From Sacculina carcini (Eukaryota > Arthropoda > Thecostraca > Sacculinidae), in assembly GCA_916048095.2 (NCBI GenBank), contig OU696573.1:2448035-2512034 (forward strand): a DNA stretch of 64,000 nt, read 5' to 3'. This document shows, piece after piece, positions 12,701-20,798 of the stretch. Every line of letters starts with the position of its first letter. Position 1 is the first letter of the stretch. Below the pieces are notes generated by a model. That model ran no database searches. It saw only the letters and a program-made list of their open reading frames with translations, and was not told where the DNA came from. The position numbers and the translations under genes were made by a program.

Positions 12701-15534
12701 ACCATCATTTACTGCTGGGTGGACAGGGACTGTTGGATTATAGATTGCGTCCAAAGAAATTCTCCTTCGCCGGGTTTCGAATCACGGACCTCCCGCTTGT
12801 GAGGCGGGTGTACCTCTACACTAAAGAGTCCAACATACACACACACACTCTCTCTAAAATTATGTATGCGTATATGCGTGTGTATGTATGTATGAGTTGG
12901 TATAACAATGTATGTGCAATTATTTGTGCATACAATCATGTGAATGTGTATCGTGTTATGTTGTTATACGTGTCCATCATCACAGGTGTACTATATGACT
13001 ATATGAATTATATATAATCCATAACAAGTCTGAACATTAAGTAGCGATGGGTGGGCGAACTTTGGTAATTTTTTTTATGTATTTGCAAGATTTGTTGCAT
13101 ATTAATATTTTTACGAGGGTAAAAAATCGGTACAGTCAAATCGGTATAATCGGCGCAATCAGATACAACGCGGCCGAATATTCTAGACCCCTATCTATCT
13201 ATCTATCTATGTTTCACTGTATTTCAATGACCAACTGACATTCCAAGTATCATTCATACATATGTTCTGTTCACGTTTACGGTGTTTTCTGTTTTGTTTC
13301 TTTGGTATGCGCTATTCTCTATTTGTCTCACCAGTTTTCTCTGGTCTTCGATAAGTGTTTTCAGTAATACTGCGAAACTCATTTTAGCCCTAGGCACCAA
13401 TTTGGACTTTCATCAACGACTTTCATTACAAATGGCCTATTTCCAAGACATTCATATGTGTGTGTGTGTGTATGGGTGTGTTGGTGTGATGTTTTGGTCA
13501 TGCATGGTGTGAATAACACCTGTTTTGAAACGAAGAAGGATTAGTGGCTGTCAGCGATGTTTTTCCACCTGTCTGTCCGCTTATACCTGTATATATGTGC
13601 GTGTGGTCCTTTTGCCCATACATCATGTTCACCTGCCGGAATGCCGAAGAATGCGAGCTGACCTGTCGGTGACAGTGATATATCCGCACTTCCGCTGAAT
13701 GTATATGTGTTTGTGCCCTTGTGAATGTTTGTACATGTATGTGTCTGTACAATGCCGCATTGTAAATATTGTACTGTCTGCGCATCTGAGACACATTGTG
13801 TAGAGATTGCGCAATATAAATGTTTCAATGAATGGAAATGAAATGTGTGTGTGTGTGTGTGTGTGTGTGTGTTCAGCCGGTGGTTGAGTTGGTCGAATGC
13901 TACCACCCGTGGCTATCAGTGGGCTCTAGCAGCAATTGTGGCGATTTTATTCCCAACGATGTGCGCATGGGCGGCGCCAGCAACGCCAACAACGACGAAG
14001 GCGGCGGCGGTGACATGGGCGATGATAGCGGCACATTGTTACTGCTCACCGGGCCCAACATGGGCGGCAAATCCACGCTGATGCGTCAAATTGGTCTTGT
14101 GGCCATTCTGGCGCAGCTGGTGAGCAAAACGCCGCGGTTTTTGGCGCCAACTCGCTGTGCAGGAAATTTGAGGCAAAAATATATTATTTTATGATAATTA
14201 TCATGATATTTTATTATTTATTACTTTTATGATATATCTATTATATTATACTATCATTATTTTGGGCGAAATATATCATTTATGATCCTATAGTTTTGTT
14301 TGTTTTTTTGTATATACCTGTTATTATTATTATTTTTATTATTATTAATTACAGGTAAATCCAGTAGCATGGGAAGAGTGCAAGCACTATTACCACCCTA
14401 AGGTGGCCCCATGTACCGGAAGCGCCCTAAAGATTCAGAGAGAAAGAGAGTTCGAAAAGAAAAAAAGTCTAGAAAGAGAGTTGGAAAGAAAATTATAAAT
14501 AAATAACAGTAAATAATAAACCATAATCCTATAACACTCCTTGCTAACACTTTTTGCTTGTATGTATGTGTGTATTTATGTGTGTATTAGTTTGTGTTTA
14601 TGTGTGTGTGTGTGTGTGTTTGTGTTTATATGTGTGTTCTTACTAGTTGTTCTTACTAGTTGTCTTCGCAGGAATGAGTCAGAGGCTCGTGACTCCCGCC
14701 TTCCAGCTGTCATATGTCTTCTTAAACAGTTGTGTCGTTGGCTGTTGTACTATGTCGCTTGGCAACCTATTCCATCTATCTACTGCTCTCTTTGGGAAAC
14801 TATATTTTCGTATGTCCTTTTTAATCCTGCGTTTTTATAGGCCAAAACTGTGATTCCTATTAGATTTTGAGAATTGAAACAACTTCTGATTTTCCATTTT
14901 ATCCTTCCCTGTAAGACATCTATAAACTGAGATTAAATCCCCTCTAACTCTCCTTTCTTCTAGCGTTGTCAAACCTAACTTTTTTAGTCTGTCGAAATAT
15001 ATGTGTGTGTGTGTGTGTGTTTGTGTGTGCTATGTGTGTCGTGTTTTGATGTCAGGGCTGTCATGTACCGGCGGTCAGGGCCCGTTTGTCAGTGGTGGAC
15101 CGGGTGTTTACGAGACTGGGCGCGCACGACCGCATTGTCAGCGGCCAGTCGACATTTCACGTGGAACTCAGCGAAACGGCGGCCATTTTGAATCACGCCA
15201 CGTGTCGCTCGCTGGTGCTCGTCGACGAACTGGGTGCGCCACTGATCGTCTCCAAAATTCAACTAGAATATAATATATAATAACGAATAAATAAACTGAC
15301 ATAAATAATTATCAATACTTAAACTAAAATAAAGTGAAAATTCAACTAAAATAATTCAGCTTTAATTGCTTCAATTATGCAAATGTAATTAATGTCTTTA
15401 AAATATCCTCTGCATATTTTAAACTGCTATGTGGTTTATAATTCCTTTACGACCCCAGAGGAAGATTGGAAATTTATATCAATCGGAAACAGACAAGAGG
15501 AGAAGGAAAAAGTCGCCGAAGAACAAGCCAAAAT

Positions 15535-15569
<35 letters not shown>

Positions 15570-16759
15570 GTCGGGGCACGTCAACGTTCGACGGTTCTGC
15601 CATTGCGTCAGCTGTGTTGCGGCAATTGTTGCGCATCGGTTGCACGTGCATCTTCTCGACGCACTACCACAGTCTGGTGGACGAGTTTATTGCGTGTCGG
15701 CAGGTGTGGCCCTAGGACATCACTCTTTAACTAGCTCTAACGTCCAAGACACACATTTTAACCAAAACAATGCGATGTTATACCGTATTTCGTCGTGTAT
15801 AACAGTCATTTTTTGGTCTAAATTTTCACTTTAAGAACTTCTAGCACATAGGTTTTTAGTACCAGTATGTAATGCTATCTGTAATGAAACATTTAATGAA
15901 AAGCGTGTATAGATCAAATTCAAAATTTATTTGCAACTAGCGAAGACATCTACTTTCAGCCATTATTCAAAGGTTAATATATATTATCTATCTATTAATT
16001 AATAAATTCTATGACGAATACAGTTATTCATTACTAAACCTTTACTTTATTACTTGCCTACTAACCTTTACTTCATTACTTGCCTACTAACCCTTACTTC
16101 ATTATTAAATTTTTGCCTCAAAATTGAAGGGTCTCTTATACACTTGACAAGTCGATACATACACATACATTATCATTCAGTGTATCATTACATGGGTTGT
16201 TTGACTGCTTTCAAGCCTGTTGCTCTCATAGTGGCCATGAGCTGTTTTGACAGCGCAGTTTGTGCGCGTGTGACATCTTGTATACTGTGTGTATGTGTGT
16301 GTTGGCTGTGTTGTCTTATTCAATATGTATATATATGTGTGTGTGTGTGTGTGTATTTTTGTGTGTGTGTGTGTGTGTGTGTGTTGTGCTTGAGTGTGTT
16401 TGTGCATGTGTGTGAGCGCTTTTGAGACTTTCTGATGAAAAGCGCCACATAAATGTATCAATATAATGTAATGTAATATGCTCTGGCAGGTGAAACTGGG
16501 CCATATGGCGTGTATGGTGGAGAATGAAGAGGTCGACGACCCCACTCAGCAGGCGATCACGTTTCTGTACAAGCTGGCCGACGGTGCTTGTCCCAAGTCG
16601 TACGGTTTCAACGCGGCACGTCTGGCTGGCTTGCCCGACTGTGTTGTGCGCAGTGGCCACCAGGCGGCGCTAGTGTTTCAGCGTCGTGTCGAGGCCGTCA
16701 CGCGCTTCTGTGATGTCTGGCAGCGCATCACACAACACAGCGTTCACGCCACCGTCTGA
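366..16759 (+). CDS. MSH6: DNA mismatch repair protein MSH6 (MutS homologue), 3' part, 13 exons visible
   Basis: MSH6 pairs with MSH2 as MutS-alpha, the nuclear ATPase that recognises base mismatches and small loops. Exons inferred from GT-AG sites with matching phases: about 366-483, 975-1134, 6216-6331, 7000-7155, 8173-8324, 8818-8921, 9790-9945, 10699-10833, 12228-12446, 13877-14119, 15056-15233, 15570-15703, 16490-16759 (TGA). Joined, they follow the family order: connector ([14 protein letters not shown]), lever/clamp ([45 protein letters not shown]) and ATPase domain ([13 protein letters not shown]alker [17 protein letters not shown]alker [30 protein letters not shown]). No frame breaks are seen. 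Conservation with vertebrate MSH6 is clear from motifs I recognise. The N-terminal exons (PIP box, PWWP, mismatch-binding domain) are off the left edge. The start of the first visible exon is uncertain: acceptors at 365, 386 and 415 all keep the frame. Confidence 0.93.
603..945 (+). mobile_element. MITE-like repeat (family also at 55018-55404)
   Basis: This stretch matches the reverse complement of 55018-55404 over most of its length; shared blocks include CTTCCGAAGTGCATGAATCG, CACTGGTTCAGAAGTGCG and CCTTGATATTT. No coding capacity. It contains a nearly perfect 45-bp palindrome at 888-932. Two copies in opposite orientation in the introns or flanks of different genes indicate a small non-autonomous transposon; superfamily not identified. 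Confidence 0.6.
1214..1389 (-). repeat. 3' LTR (176 bp)
   Basis: Second copy of the LTR. It is preceded on the minus strand by the polypurine tract GAGGGGGAGG directly after the gag-pol stop. With the base at 1213 the LTR ends in CA, giving the usual TG...CA termini; the 5' copy has a different base there, so the exact end is uncertain by one base. Confidence 0.88.
1398..5690 (-). CDS. Gag-Pol polyprotein of the LTR retrotransposon (single intact ORF)
   Basis: About 1430 residues in one frame. I start it at the ATG run at 5690 ([12 protein letters not shown]), because the earlier ATG at 5735 lies inside the LTR. Order: Gag; CCHC zinc knuckle [14 protein letters not shown] (about residue 273); aspartic protease [10 protein letters not shown] (about 348); reverse transcriptase with [11 protein letters not shown] and the active-site VVDD (about 692, a valine variant of YxDD); RNase H with ETDAS (about 839); integrase with an HHCC zinc finger (HSGHQGMN...CSSCRHY, about 1078) and DDE residues in [15 protein letters not shown] and GLAESAV. 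The order RT-RNaseH-IN places it in Ty3/gypsy. No env-like frame follows. Gag and Pol are in one frame, with no frameshift site needed. It appears enzymatically competent. Confidence 0.93.
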   Translation of the reverse strand: MMMQPTSTLEEQIQKLTLAVSQLAEHSARREAEYERILSAERNQNVSGESRAIKLPNNNAPILHSSCSLKEFDTWRYKFTGHVSLCGIDKLPVKEQQAVLHASIDEDWSRSLRYSLEIREDVPLTECISKMESFLRSQRNIILDRRDFYLRSQQAGENFDDFLCAVKEIMSFCDFCTSCNSNRLRDKILMGTSDDNALHQMLQEKDLTLEKSVAICRSSETAAVNSSAIKQPEKQISVSNVRGKSSHATEKSLCSRCGRLVEAQTHKCPAAGKTCTVCGKPNHFAAVCRSSSRLNRSNKNKSSRSPKRRGTNLRRITISDISHGKKKRRKVPPVKIRVRPSKGASTEVSWVADTGAEVSVINACVAKKLGIKQSELAPCSERLRSANGGHLYCIGTCTATLELGDASCSTTLYVVPAANDALLSWVDAVDLRIIHRAFPQQIPVQNVTTQRREDSTIVLKATAQAERKSLPAINNQIDLKRPTWKQTRSPTLDERSQHLAELKAAFPRVFSTSGPLRTMDGPPMRILLSSDAQPKHISAPRVIPLAYREYMKRHIDELLQQDVIEAVTHPTEWCHAVVPVPKRREGSIVDCRLTIDLIPLNKYLKRPTHPVRAGMDVVSSIKPGAKYFSTLDAKNGYFQISIHEDDRDLTCFLTPWGRFRLKRAPMGLASSGDVYNTRCDAALAGVMNVGKVVDDMIVYSEDYDSHLEDIWQLLMRCDSAGITLNGDKFDFAQSQVHFCGFDVGPNGYSVDQKKIRAIKEFPRPNNLTELRSFLGLANQLGQFSTEIAGTAASLYELLKKDVEWHWEESVHTRAFEATKKILTSPPILDFFRPSRETVVETDASRLKGLGFVVRQLDESKKWRLIQCGSRRLSDRETRYAAVEQELLAVVWACSKANNYLAGLNNFTIITDHKPLLPILNSKGLADIANIRLQRLRAKLAHLQFTAAWCPGKKHAAADCLSRAPLDGEEDEITLDPVPEIGVAAVAHLTHESDEESYITDDGLLVEIEDAIMSDPECICLKEAIRHGFPDDRHACRDEIKPYWNIRSSLYVDGNLILYGKRLVVPRKMRRDIIRRLHSGHQGMNRTIGRARQSVFWPTIQNDVKMAVSSCSSCRHYRNSQPKEPYYCDDQPTRVFESVATDYFQHAGRTYLIYVDRYSNWPCVAECPRSDATSRHLIRTLRQLFATFGVPNRLRSDGGPQYTSRRTRDFLMRWKVQHDVSSVEYPQGNGLAESAVKRLVQKVTSNGELDDDAFTEGLLELRNTPGADGQSPAEILFGHPIRSTIPMHRSAFAPKWRSTADAIDAPRRVQAQLTYNQGSHPLPRLRAGDAVVIQSQSSKRWDCTGTVVGIKGPRSYVLRTPSGRITTRNRRHLLLEASVREQPNQMESDDTISPSISNDRQQTEVERPTPAPRRTSRERRPPRYLSDYVRD
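5690..5754 (-). promoter_or_regulatory. Putative self-priming primer-binding region of the LTR element
   Basis: Directly inside the 5' LTR, 5690-5706 is the perfect reverse complement of 5738-5754 within the LTR (17 bp, GCTTACACCAATAAGAA; 31-base loop). The usual TGG start of a tRNA-complementary primer site is absent at the LTR edge. Self-priming is known for the Tf1/sushi group; applying it here is inference. Confidence 0.5.
5705..5880 (-). repeat. 5' LTR (176 bp)
   Basis: Identical by eye to 1214-1389. On the minus strand it begins TGTGAGGTGG and ends AAAATTGC. It contains GCTTACACCAATAAGAA (plus 5738-5754), the inverse of the sequence immediately inside the element (5690-5706). Confidence 0.88.
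5881..6215. other. Remainder of the MSH6 intron right of the LTR element
   Basis: AT-rich sequence with repeated ATAAATAA-type words, then a (TG)n tract (about 6181-6212) running directly into the acceptor AAG at 6213-6215. No gene or recognisable element seen. Confidence 0.6.
6554..6816. mobile_element. hAT-type MITE, family A, copy 1
   Basis: 263 bp. Ends CAGAGGTTATTAAC... and ...GGTTAAGCACCACTG, imperfect terminal inverted repeats of the CAGTGGTTCTTAACC type. Flanked by 8-bp duplications ATCTATAG / ATCTATAT (6546-6553, 6817-6824). No coding capacity. Shares its body (AAGGTCGGACAGAACAGGAC) with copies at 34054-34317 and about 35955-36205. Eight-base duplications and these termini are typical of the hAT superfamily. 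Confidence 0.82.
7560..8030 (+). mobile_element. LINE 3'-end fragment with RT C-terminal zinc motif
   Basis: In an MSH6 intron. One frame reads [20 protein letters not shown] then [18 protein letters not shown], the CCHC-like C-terminus of jockey/R1-type LINE proteins, followed after a (CA)n expansion (7850-7897) by [20 protein letters not shown]. It ends in a (CAA)n tail at about 8008-8027. Truncated and non-functional; the reading frame shifts across the CA repeat. Confidence 0.7.
8343..8475. repeat. 20-bp minisatellite GCCACGCCCACTTTTGTTTT
   Basis: About six tandem copies of a 20-base unit in an MSH6 intron just after exon 8173-8324. Open frames through it are accidental. Confidence 0.9.
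9355..9778. repeat. Compound (TC)n/(TG)n microsatellite upstream of an MSH6 acceptor
   Basis: Alternating CTCTCTCT and TGTGTG blocks for over 400 bases. It contains a duplicated block (compare TCTCTGTATGTGTGTGTGTC near 9493 with a similar run near 9671). It ends in pure (TG)n and is followed by ttggtatcacag at the acceptor of exon 9790. Cys/Val/Ser-rich open frames in all directions are artefacts. Confidence 0.9.
10884..11365 (+). mobile_element. LINE 3' fragment (reverse transcriptase C-terminal domain)
   Basis: In the MSH6 intron after exon 10699-10833. Reads [44 protein letters not shown] and, after a frame change, [19 protein letters not shown]: the conserved C-terminal part of CR1/jockey-type LINE proteins. 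It ends with a tandem tail ACAACTAGTGAGTAC x2 (about 11338-11367). The same family occurs at 14640-14996, 47385-47560 and 54125-54215, all in the opposite orientation. Confidence 0.82.
11931..12189. mobile_element. Degenerate hAT-type MITE
   Basis: Starts CAGTGGTTCTTAACC and ends GGATAAGAGCCCCTG, imperfect inverted termini. I see no matching 8-bp duplication (ATTTATAT versus GTTTAAGC), so it is old or the right end is misplaced. It ends only about 40 bases before MSH6 exon 12228-12446. Confidence 0.5.
12533..12829 (-). mobile_element. tRNA-derived SINE, copy 1
   Basis: About 300 bp, around 85-90% similar by eye to 41516-41818. On the minus strand it begins with a tRNA-like head (B box like GGTTCGAAACC; here ATTCGAAACC, plus about 12772-12782). 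The anticodon-loop position reads CAC where copy 2 has CAT. Body shared with copy 2 includes CATGACTGATATCTGGTACC. Open frames through it are accidental. Confidence 0.78.
13018..13876. other. MSH6 intron, 3' part
   Basis: Contains a short (CTAT)n tract at about 13190-13209 and TG-rich DNA. It ends in a (GT)n tract (13842-13873) leading into ttcag at the acceptor of exon 13877. No gene seen. Confidence 0.5.
13877..16759 (+). CDS. MSH6: MSH6 ATPase (ABC) domain exons
   Basis: Four exons: 13877-14119, 15056-15233, 15570-15703 and 16490-16759. They encode the nucleotide-binding domain. Walker A GPNMGGKS lies at about 14050-14073. Walker B LVLVDE lies at about 15210-15230, and the conserved glycine after it is split by a phase-1 intron. 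The H-loop sequence STHYHSL follows at about 15655. The last exon has [10 protein letters not shown] and the C-terminal dimerisation helices, ending HATV-stop. All catalytic motifs are intact, so the protein should be functional. Confidence 0.93.
14345..14520 (+). repeat. Interspersed repeat family X, copy 1
   Basis: About 175 bp beginning (A/T)TTATTAATTACAGG and containing CCAGTAGCATGGGAAGAG, ACTATTACCAC, GGTGGCC, GGAAGCGCCC and GAGAGTTCGAAAAG, then an A-rich end. Matches copies at 37615-38080 (interrupted) and 46957-47190. Class unknown; an A-rich 3' end and variable length suggest retroposition. Confidence 0.6.
14640..14996 (-). mobile_element. LINE 3' fragment, antisense in an MSH6 intron
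   Basis: Minus-strand translation gives [43 protein letters not shown] and [12 protein letters not shown], the C-terminal motif set of the LINE family at 10884. Its tail TTCTTACTAGTTG is tandemly doubled at 14638-14663 (plus-strand view). 5'-truncated, no catalytic part. Confidence 0.78.
15704..16489. other. Last MSH6 intron
   Basis: Holds short tandem TTACTTGCCTACTAACC units (about 16045-16100) and two (TG)n tracts (16336-16386). It ends GCTCTGGCAG at 16489. No gene or recognisable mobile element. Confidence 0.5.
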
Positions 16760-17512
16760 TGACGTCATCGAGTGTGTCTTTTGGGCTTGTTATATTGCCA
16801 CGTTATATTTTATCTTGTAAATCTGATTTCTTTGTGTTGTATTACCTCATGTGTCTGTTTGATGGAAGCTTAAAATAGGTTGTTCAATCTCGTCTGTCCG
16901 ATATTTTCATACCAACACTCTATAATACCGACATTCTTGGCGTCATTTTCATGTGAAGTATTCGTTGCATAGACGCACGTTGTTCATTCCTAATTTGATG
17001 TACCATTTTGTAGTGGGCTGTTGAAAGCTGCGTGTTTGGTGTTTGTGTTTGTAAGTGGTTGTTTCTTTGTCAATGTGAATATGAGCCTTTAACAAAACAG
17101 TGGGGGAAGCATTTTTTCGCGACAAATCCCGGTTTTCATACTTGCGTCTGCGATGTATTTTTTTCAATGCGAAATTTTTCTCTCCAGTTGTTTGAAGTGT
17201 TTGTATTTGTGGTGGTCGTTTTGTTCGCGGTTCTTGCCGTGTCCGGCTGTGCGATTATCTGTTTGTCGTTTGATACACGTTTTTTCGTTTACTTTCTGTT
17301 TTATTTCCACGCTTTTACTTAGTCTGGTTGTGTTTGGAGTAGTATTAATAAGTTGCTTTTTTCGCGTGCTTCACTATAAGACAGTGTGGTAAATTCCACT
17401 GTGGGCCAATTAACGGCAGTAATATTAGGAATTAATTTGTGTTTTTGCCAAATTCAATTTCAACACCAACACCAAACAGTAATCAATATCAGTAAAACGA
17501 CAGCAAATTAAA

Positions 17513-17576
<64 letters not shown>

Positions 17577-17682
17577 TTTATATTTGGCAGGGACTCACTA
17601 AGAGCTGTGCCTATTTTCAGTGAGCCCCTAAACTAAGCAAAATAGAACAAAATTGAACAAACTGCACAACATATGAAATAAC
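16760..17682. other. MSH6 3' flank with (TA)n microsatellite
   Basis: Follows the MSH6 stop. I see no canonical AATAAA close to the stop. A (TA)n tract of about 58 bases occupies 17516-17573. No gene seen. Confidence 0.5.
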
Positions 17683-18916
17683 TAGGGCTGTCAAAAGTTA
17701 ATAAAGTTACTTTTTCACCTAAAGGTCACTTTTTCATAAGCTACCTAAAACTGAATGAAAAAGTTGTGTACGATGATTATTAAAAAAGTTATTAGGTTAC
17801 CAAAAGTTACTTTTCCATCGTTAGGTTACTTTTTTGCTTTTAAGGTTACTTCTTTATCGTCAGGTTACATTTTGTTATTTTTCTTGTTATTAGGTAAGTT
17901 TACCACGAAGTTTGGTGACTTTTTGCAGATAAGAAGCACAAAAACGGTATATATGAGGATAAAATAAGAAAAGAGATGGAAGGTCTGAAGATCAAGAAAT
18001 GTCAACATTTCTGCTGTTAGGATTTAGCAATTGATATTCGTCTTAATATCCGTGCTACTCGATATTTATACGTTTTTGGGTACGCAGGATTGTGTAATTC
18101 CATTTTAGGAAATGTCCACGAACCGGAGGGTGTCGTGAGATGTTAGGAGCGTGGTATAGTACGATGTGTGAGCTCTCTATACCAGATACTGCACTGTAGC
18201 GCTTGACAGTACGCATTTACTTGAACAGGAATTTGCACGTGATTTTCAGGGCGTGAGATTGCGCCATTATCCCACGTTTGACATATGGGAGGACGGGTGG
18301 CATTCACACATGCAGTGTTTACGCTCACACTAATATACAAACTGTAGTACGTGCTATTTGATAAAAAGCTTCATTGAAAAAATATAAAGAACATCATTGC
18401 GACCATTACTAAAAATATTTACATTTGCAATTAGTGTATTTCGCATTTGTATGAGCTTTCCACTTAAAAATTATATTTTGATGCTTATGCTCCTTTTTTC
18501 GATGTTAGGCAAATTATGTTAAGTCACTTTCCGTTGTTTGTTGTAAAAATGGTACCAGATCGGAGAGGGTGGAAAAATAGTACCAACTCGGAAGGATGAT
18601 CAAATAGAAGGACTGGTGTATTTTCTTCCTTCAGAACTGCAAACAGAAATTGACCTTTTTTGAAGGAGGTTATTTTTAGGTTACCTTTTTATTGATTATT
18701 AGGTTACTTAATATGTTCACAAACAAACAACAAACAAACCGTGTATTTCACATAGCGCACTAATCAGCAAAGGCGTGATAAACATGTGATAAAACGATAC
18801 AAAAGTGATAATAACTTTAAAACTCAGGTTATTTTTAGGTTACTTTTTTAGGTTACTTTTTCTCGAAAATAAAGTTACTTTTTTCAGATTTTTAGGTTAC
18901 TTTTTTGACAGCCCAA
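17683..18916. mobile_element. hAT-like non-coding element rich in AGGTTACTTTT repeats
   Basis: Terminal inverted repeats TAGGGCTGTCAAAA / TTTTGACAGCCCAA, flanked by a perfect 8-bp duplication GAAATAAC (17675-17682, 18917-18924). Both end regions consist of irregular tandem AGGTTACTTTTT-type units (17699-17900 and 18665-18910), with unique sequence between. No coding capacity. Confidence 0.8.
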
Positions 18917-18989
18917 GAAATAACACACATACGAAGTTTGAATTACTGAACAGTTTATCGCTTCTCGATGTTATAATTATATTAAATTT

Positions 18990-19440
18990 TTAAATCTGGA
19001 GAGCTGCCGTCATTTTTTTCATGAAACTCTTAATATTCATGCAGGTTTTTATATCCTTTTGAATATTATTCCACATTTTTACTCCCGCCACACCTAAGGC
19101 AAATTGCATGCTTCTGGTTCTCGGGAAAGTTTCATCAAATCTTTCCGGATGTCTTTTATTTCTGCTGAATGTTAGTTGTAGGTTAGTAGACAATAGTTTC
19201 TTATGCACCCGGTACATGAACACTGCCGTGTTTAGTTTTACCATATTATCAAAGTTAAGAAGGCTATATAATTTGAAGTAAGGCTTCGTGGATTGTCGTA
19301 TTTTTATATTTGCGAAGATCCTTATAAAATGTTTCTCAGTTGTAATTAGTTTTGTTAGTCTGGTTTTATACGTCGACCCCCAAGTTTCATTGCAAAAGCT
19401 CAAGTGTGGCTTGACTAGGCTGTTATACATTAATTTTTCA
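18990..19440 (-). mobile_element. LINE 3' fragment (RT C-terminal domain), intergenic
   Basis: A 146-residue open frame on the minus strand (19430-18990) reads YNSLVKPHLSFCNETWGSTY, KLITTEKHFIRIF, LNTAVFMYRVHKKLL and GVKMWNNIQKDIKT, the C-terminal portion of jockey/RTE-like LINE proteins. It is a different family from the copy at 10884. The catalytic RT core is missing. Confidence 0.75.
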
Positions 19441-20159
19441 GTTGTTTAGCGTATATTTGCTATACATTAATTAATTTTTTACCGATGAAAAACAATGTTA
19501 GGCGATCGCTACGTTAGTCAGACAAATGTGAATGCTTAGTATCCTCATATCTTATCCTTTTTTAAAAATCTTGACGATTGACATTTAACGACGATGTGAC
19601 GCTCTAGAGACTATTTCAGCGCAAAGTGGTCGGAATCGGCCGACGCGCTATACCAACAACAACAACAACAGCTTAGTATCCTAGCTTGAAGATGTAAGTA
19701 TTGTGGAGATTTGTAGATATACATGTCTTTATTTGTATATATTCGTAGACTTACCTGTACTAAAAAGTGACCGCTTGTTTTTAAATTCGTTGGGTTTTCT
19801 GTCATTGACGGGAATCTTACCAACTGCTTATGCCGTATCTTTTATCAATTCATGGACTTATTTTTCTCGAAGCCATCAAGACACCAAGTGACTAATGCTC
19901 ATAAACTAATCAATCGAAGAGCACGATCATGTTAAATGCAGGCTTGTGCTGTCGAATGATTGATAAGTAGCGACATTGCTACGTGCGGGCGCTTGAGGGA
20001 TATCTCTTGATGGATAGTGCACGTAGTTTTCGTTTTCTCCATTCTGCTCGTTAACCTAGGAACGATTTTATCTTCAAGGACTCGTTTACAGAATTAGAGA
20101 AACCCTTTTCACCATGTTTTCGTTTTTATTTCAGCTCAATATCGTTAAGGTACTTGACA
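19441..20159. other. RNF7 upstream region
   Basis: Contains a short (CAA)n tail at about 19651-19670, probably the 3' end of another retroposon fragment. A possible 5'-UTR splice acceptor, TTTTTATTTCAG, ends at 20135, 24 bases before the RNF7 ATG. No clear TATA box. Confidence 0.4.
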
Positions 20160-20525
20160 ATGTCCGAGGCAGACAAGAGCATAACAACTGACAATTCCGG
20201 AGGATGCGCTCCGATGGCGACGGAGAACGCAAGTGACGCTGACTCGAGCGCCGGCAAGCTGTTCACTTTGAAGCGATGGAACGGCGTGGCCATGTGGCGG
20301 TGGGACGTCGACTGCGACACGTGCGCCATCTGTCGGGCGCAGGTGATGGACGCGTGTTTTCGCTGTCAGGCGGAGACGTCGGGCAGCCGCCAGGACGAGT
20401 GTGTGGTGATTTGGGGCGAGTGCAACCATTCGTTTCACAACTGCTGCATGTCGCAGTGGCTGCAGAAGAACAACAGATGTCCGCTGTGCCAACGAGACTG
20501 GAATTTCCAGAGGATTGGCAAGTGA
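20160..20525 (+). CDS. RNF7: RING-box protein 2 (RNF7/RBX2/SAG), intronless
   Basis: 121 residues from the ATG at 20160 to TGA. RNF7 is the RING-H2 subunit that recruits E2 enzymes to cullin-RING ubiquitin ligases, chiefly with CUL5. The acidic, serine-rich N-terminus (MSEADKSITTDNS) is variable in the family. The rest is nearly unchanged from vertebrates: WNGVAMWRWDVDCDTCAICR, VMDACFRCQAE, DECVVIWGECNHSFHNCCMS, NNRCPLCQRDW and the terminal QRIGK. All cysteine and histidine zinc ligands are present. The residue string QAE followed by DECVVVWGECNHSFH separates it from RBX1. Coding is uninterrupted by introns, unlike the mammalian gene; an upstream acceptor at 20135 may remove a 5'-UTR intron. 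It converges with SNRNP35, whose stop is 273 bases downstream on the other strand. Confidence 0.95.
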   Translation: MSEADKSITTDNSGGCAPMATENASDADSSAGKLFTLKRWNGVAMWRWDVDCDTCAICRAQVMDACFRCQAETSGSRQDECVVIWGECNHSFHNCCMSQWLQKNNRCPLCQRDWNFQRIGK

Positions 20526-20798
20526 GAGGAACGTTCAGGTGTCGCCTAGGTGCAAGCTTAGCTACTACCTGTGGTGAAACCACAGCGTTGGCGACATTCC
20601 CAAATATGATGTGTGCGATTTGCAATAACTATTCGACTGTTTTCTATCTTCATTTGTTTGCTGTCCGACAATCTGAATTTCGAGCGCACTTGATTCGGTT
20701 GTATGCGAAAAACGAATGGCGACACGAAAAGTGTGTCTATATCAATTATGGAAAAAGTGGTATTCCATTCAAAGCGATAATGAATTTTATATTATATT
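20526..20798. other. Shared 3' region between convergent RNF7 and SNRNP35
   Basis: 273 bases between the two stop codons on opposite strands. No AATAAA is evident on either strand, so the transcripts may overlap. No other feature seen. Confidence 0.5.
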
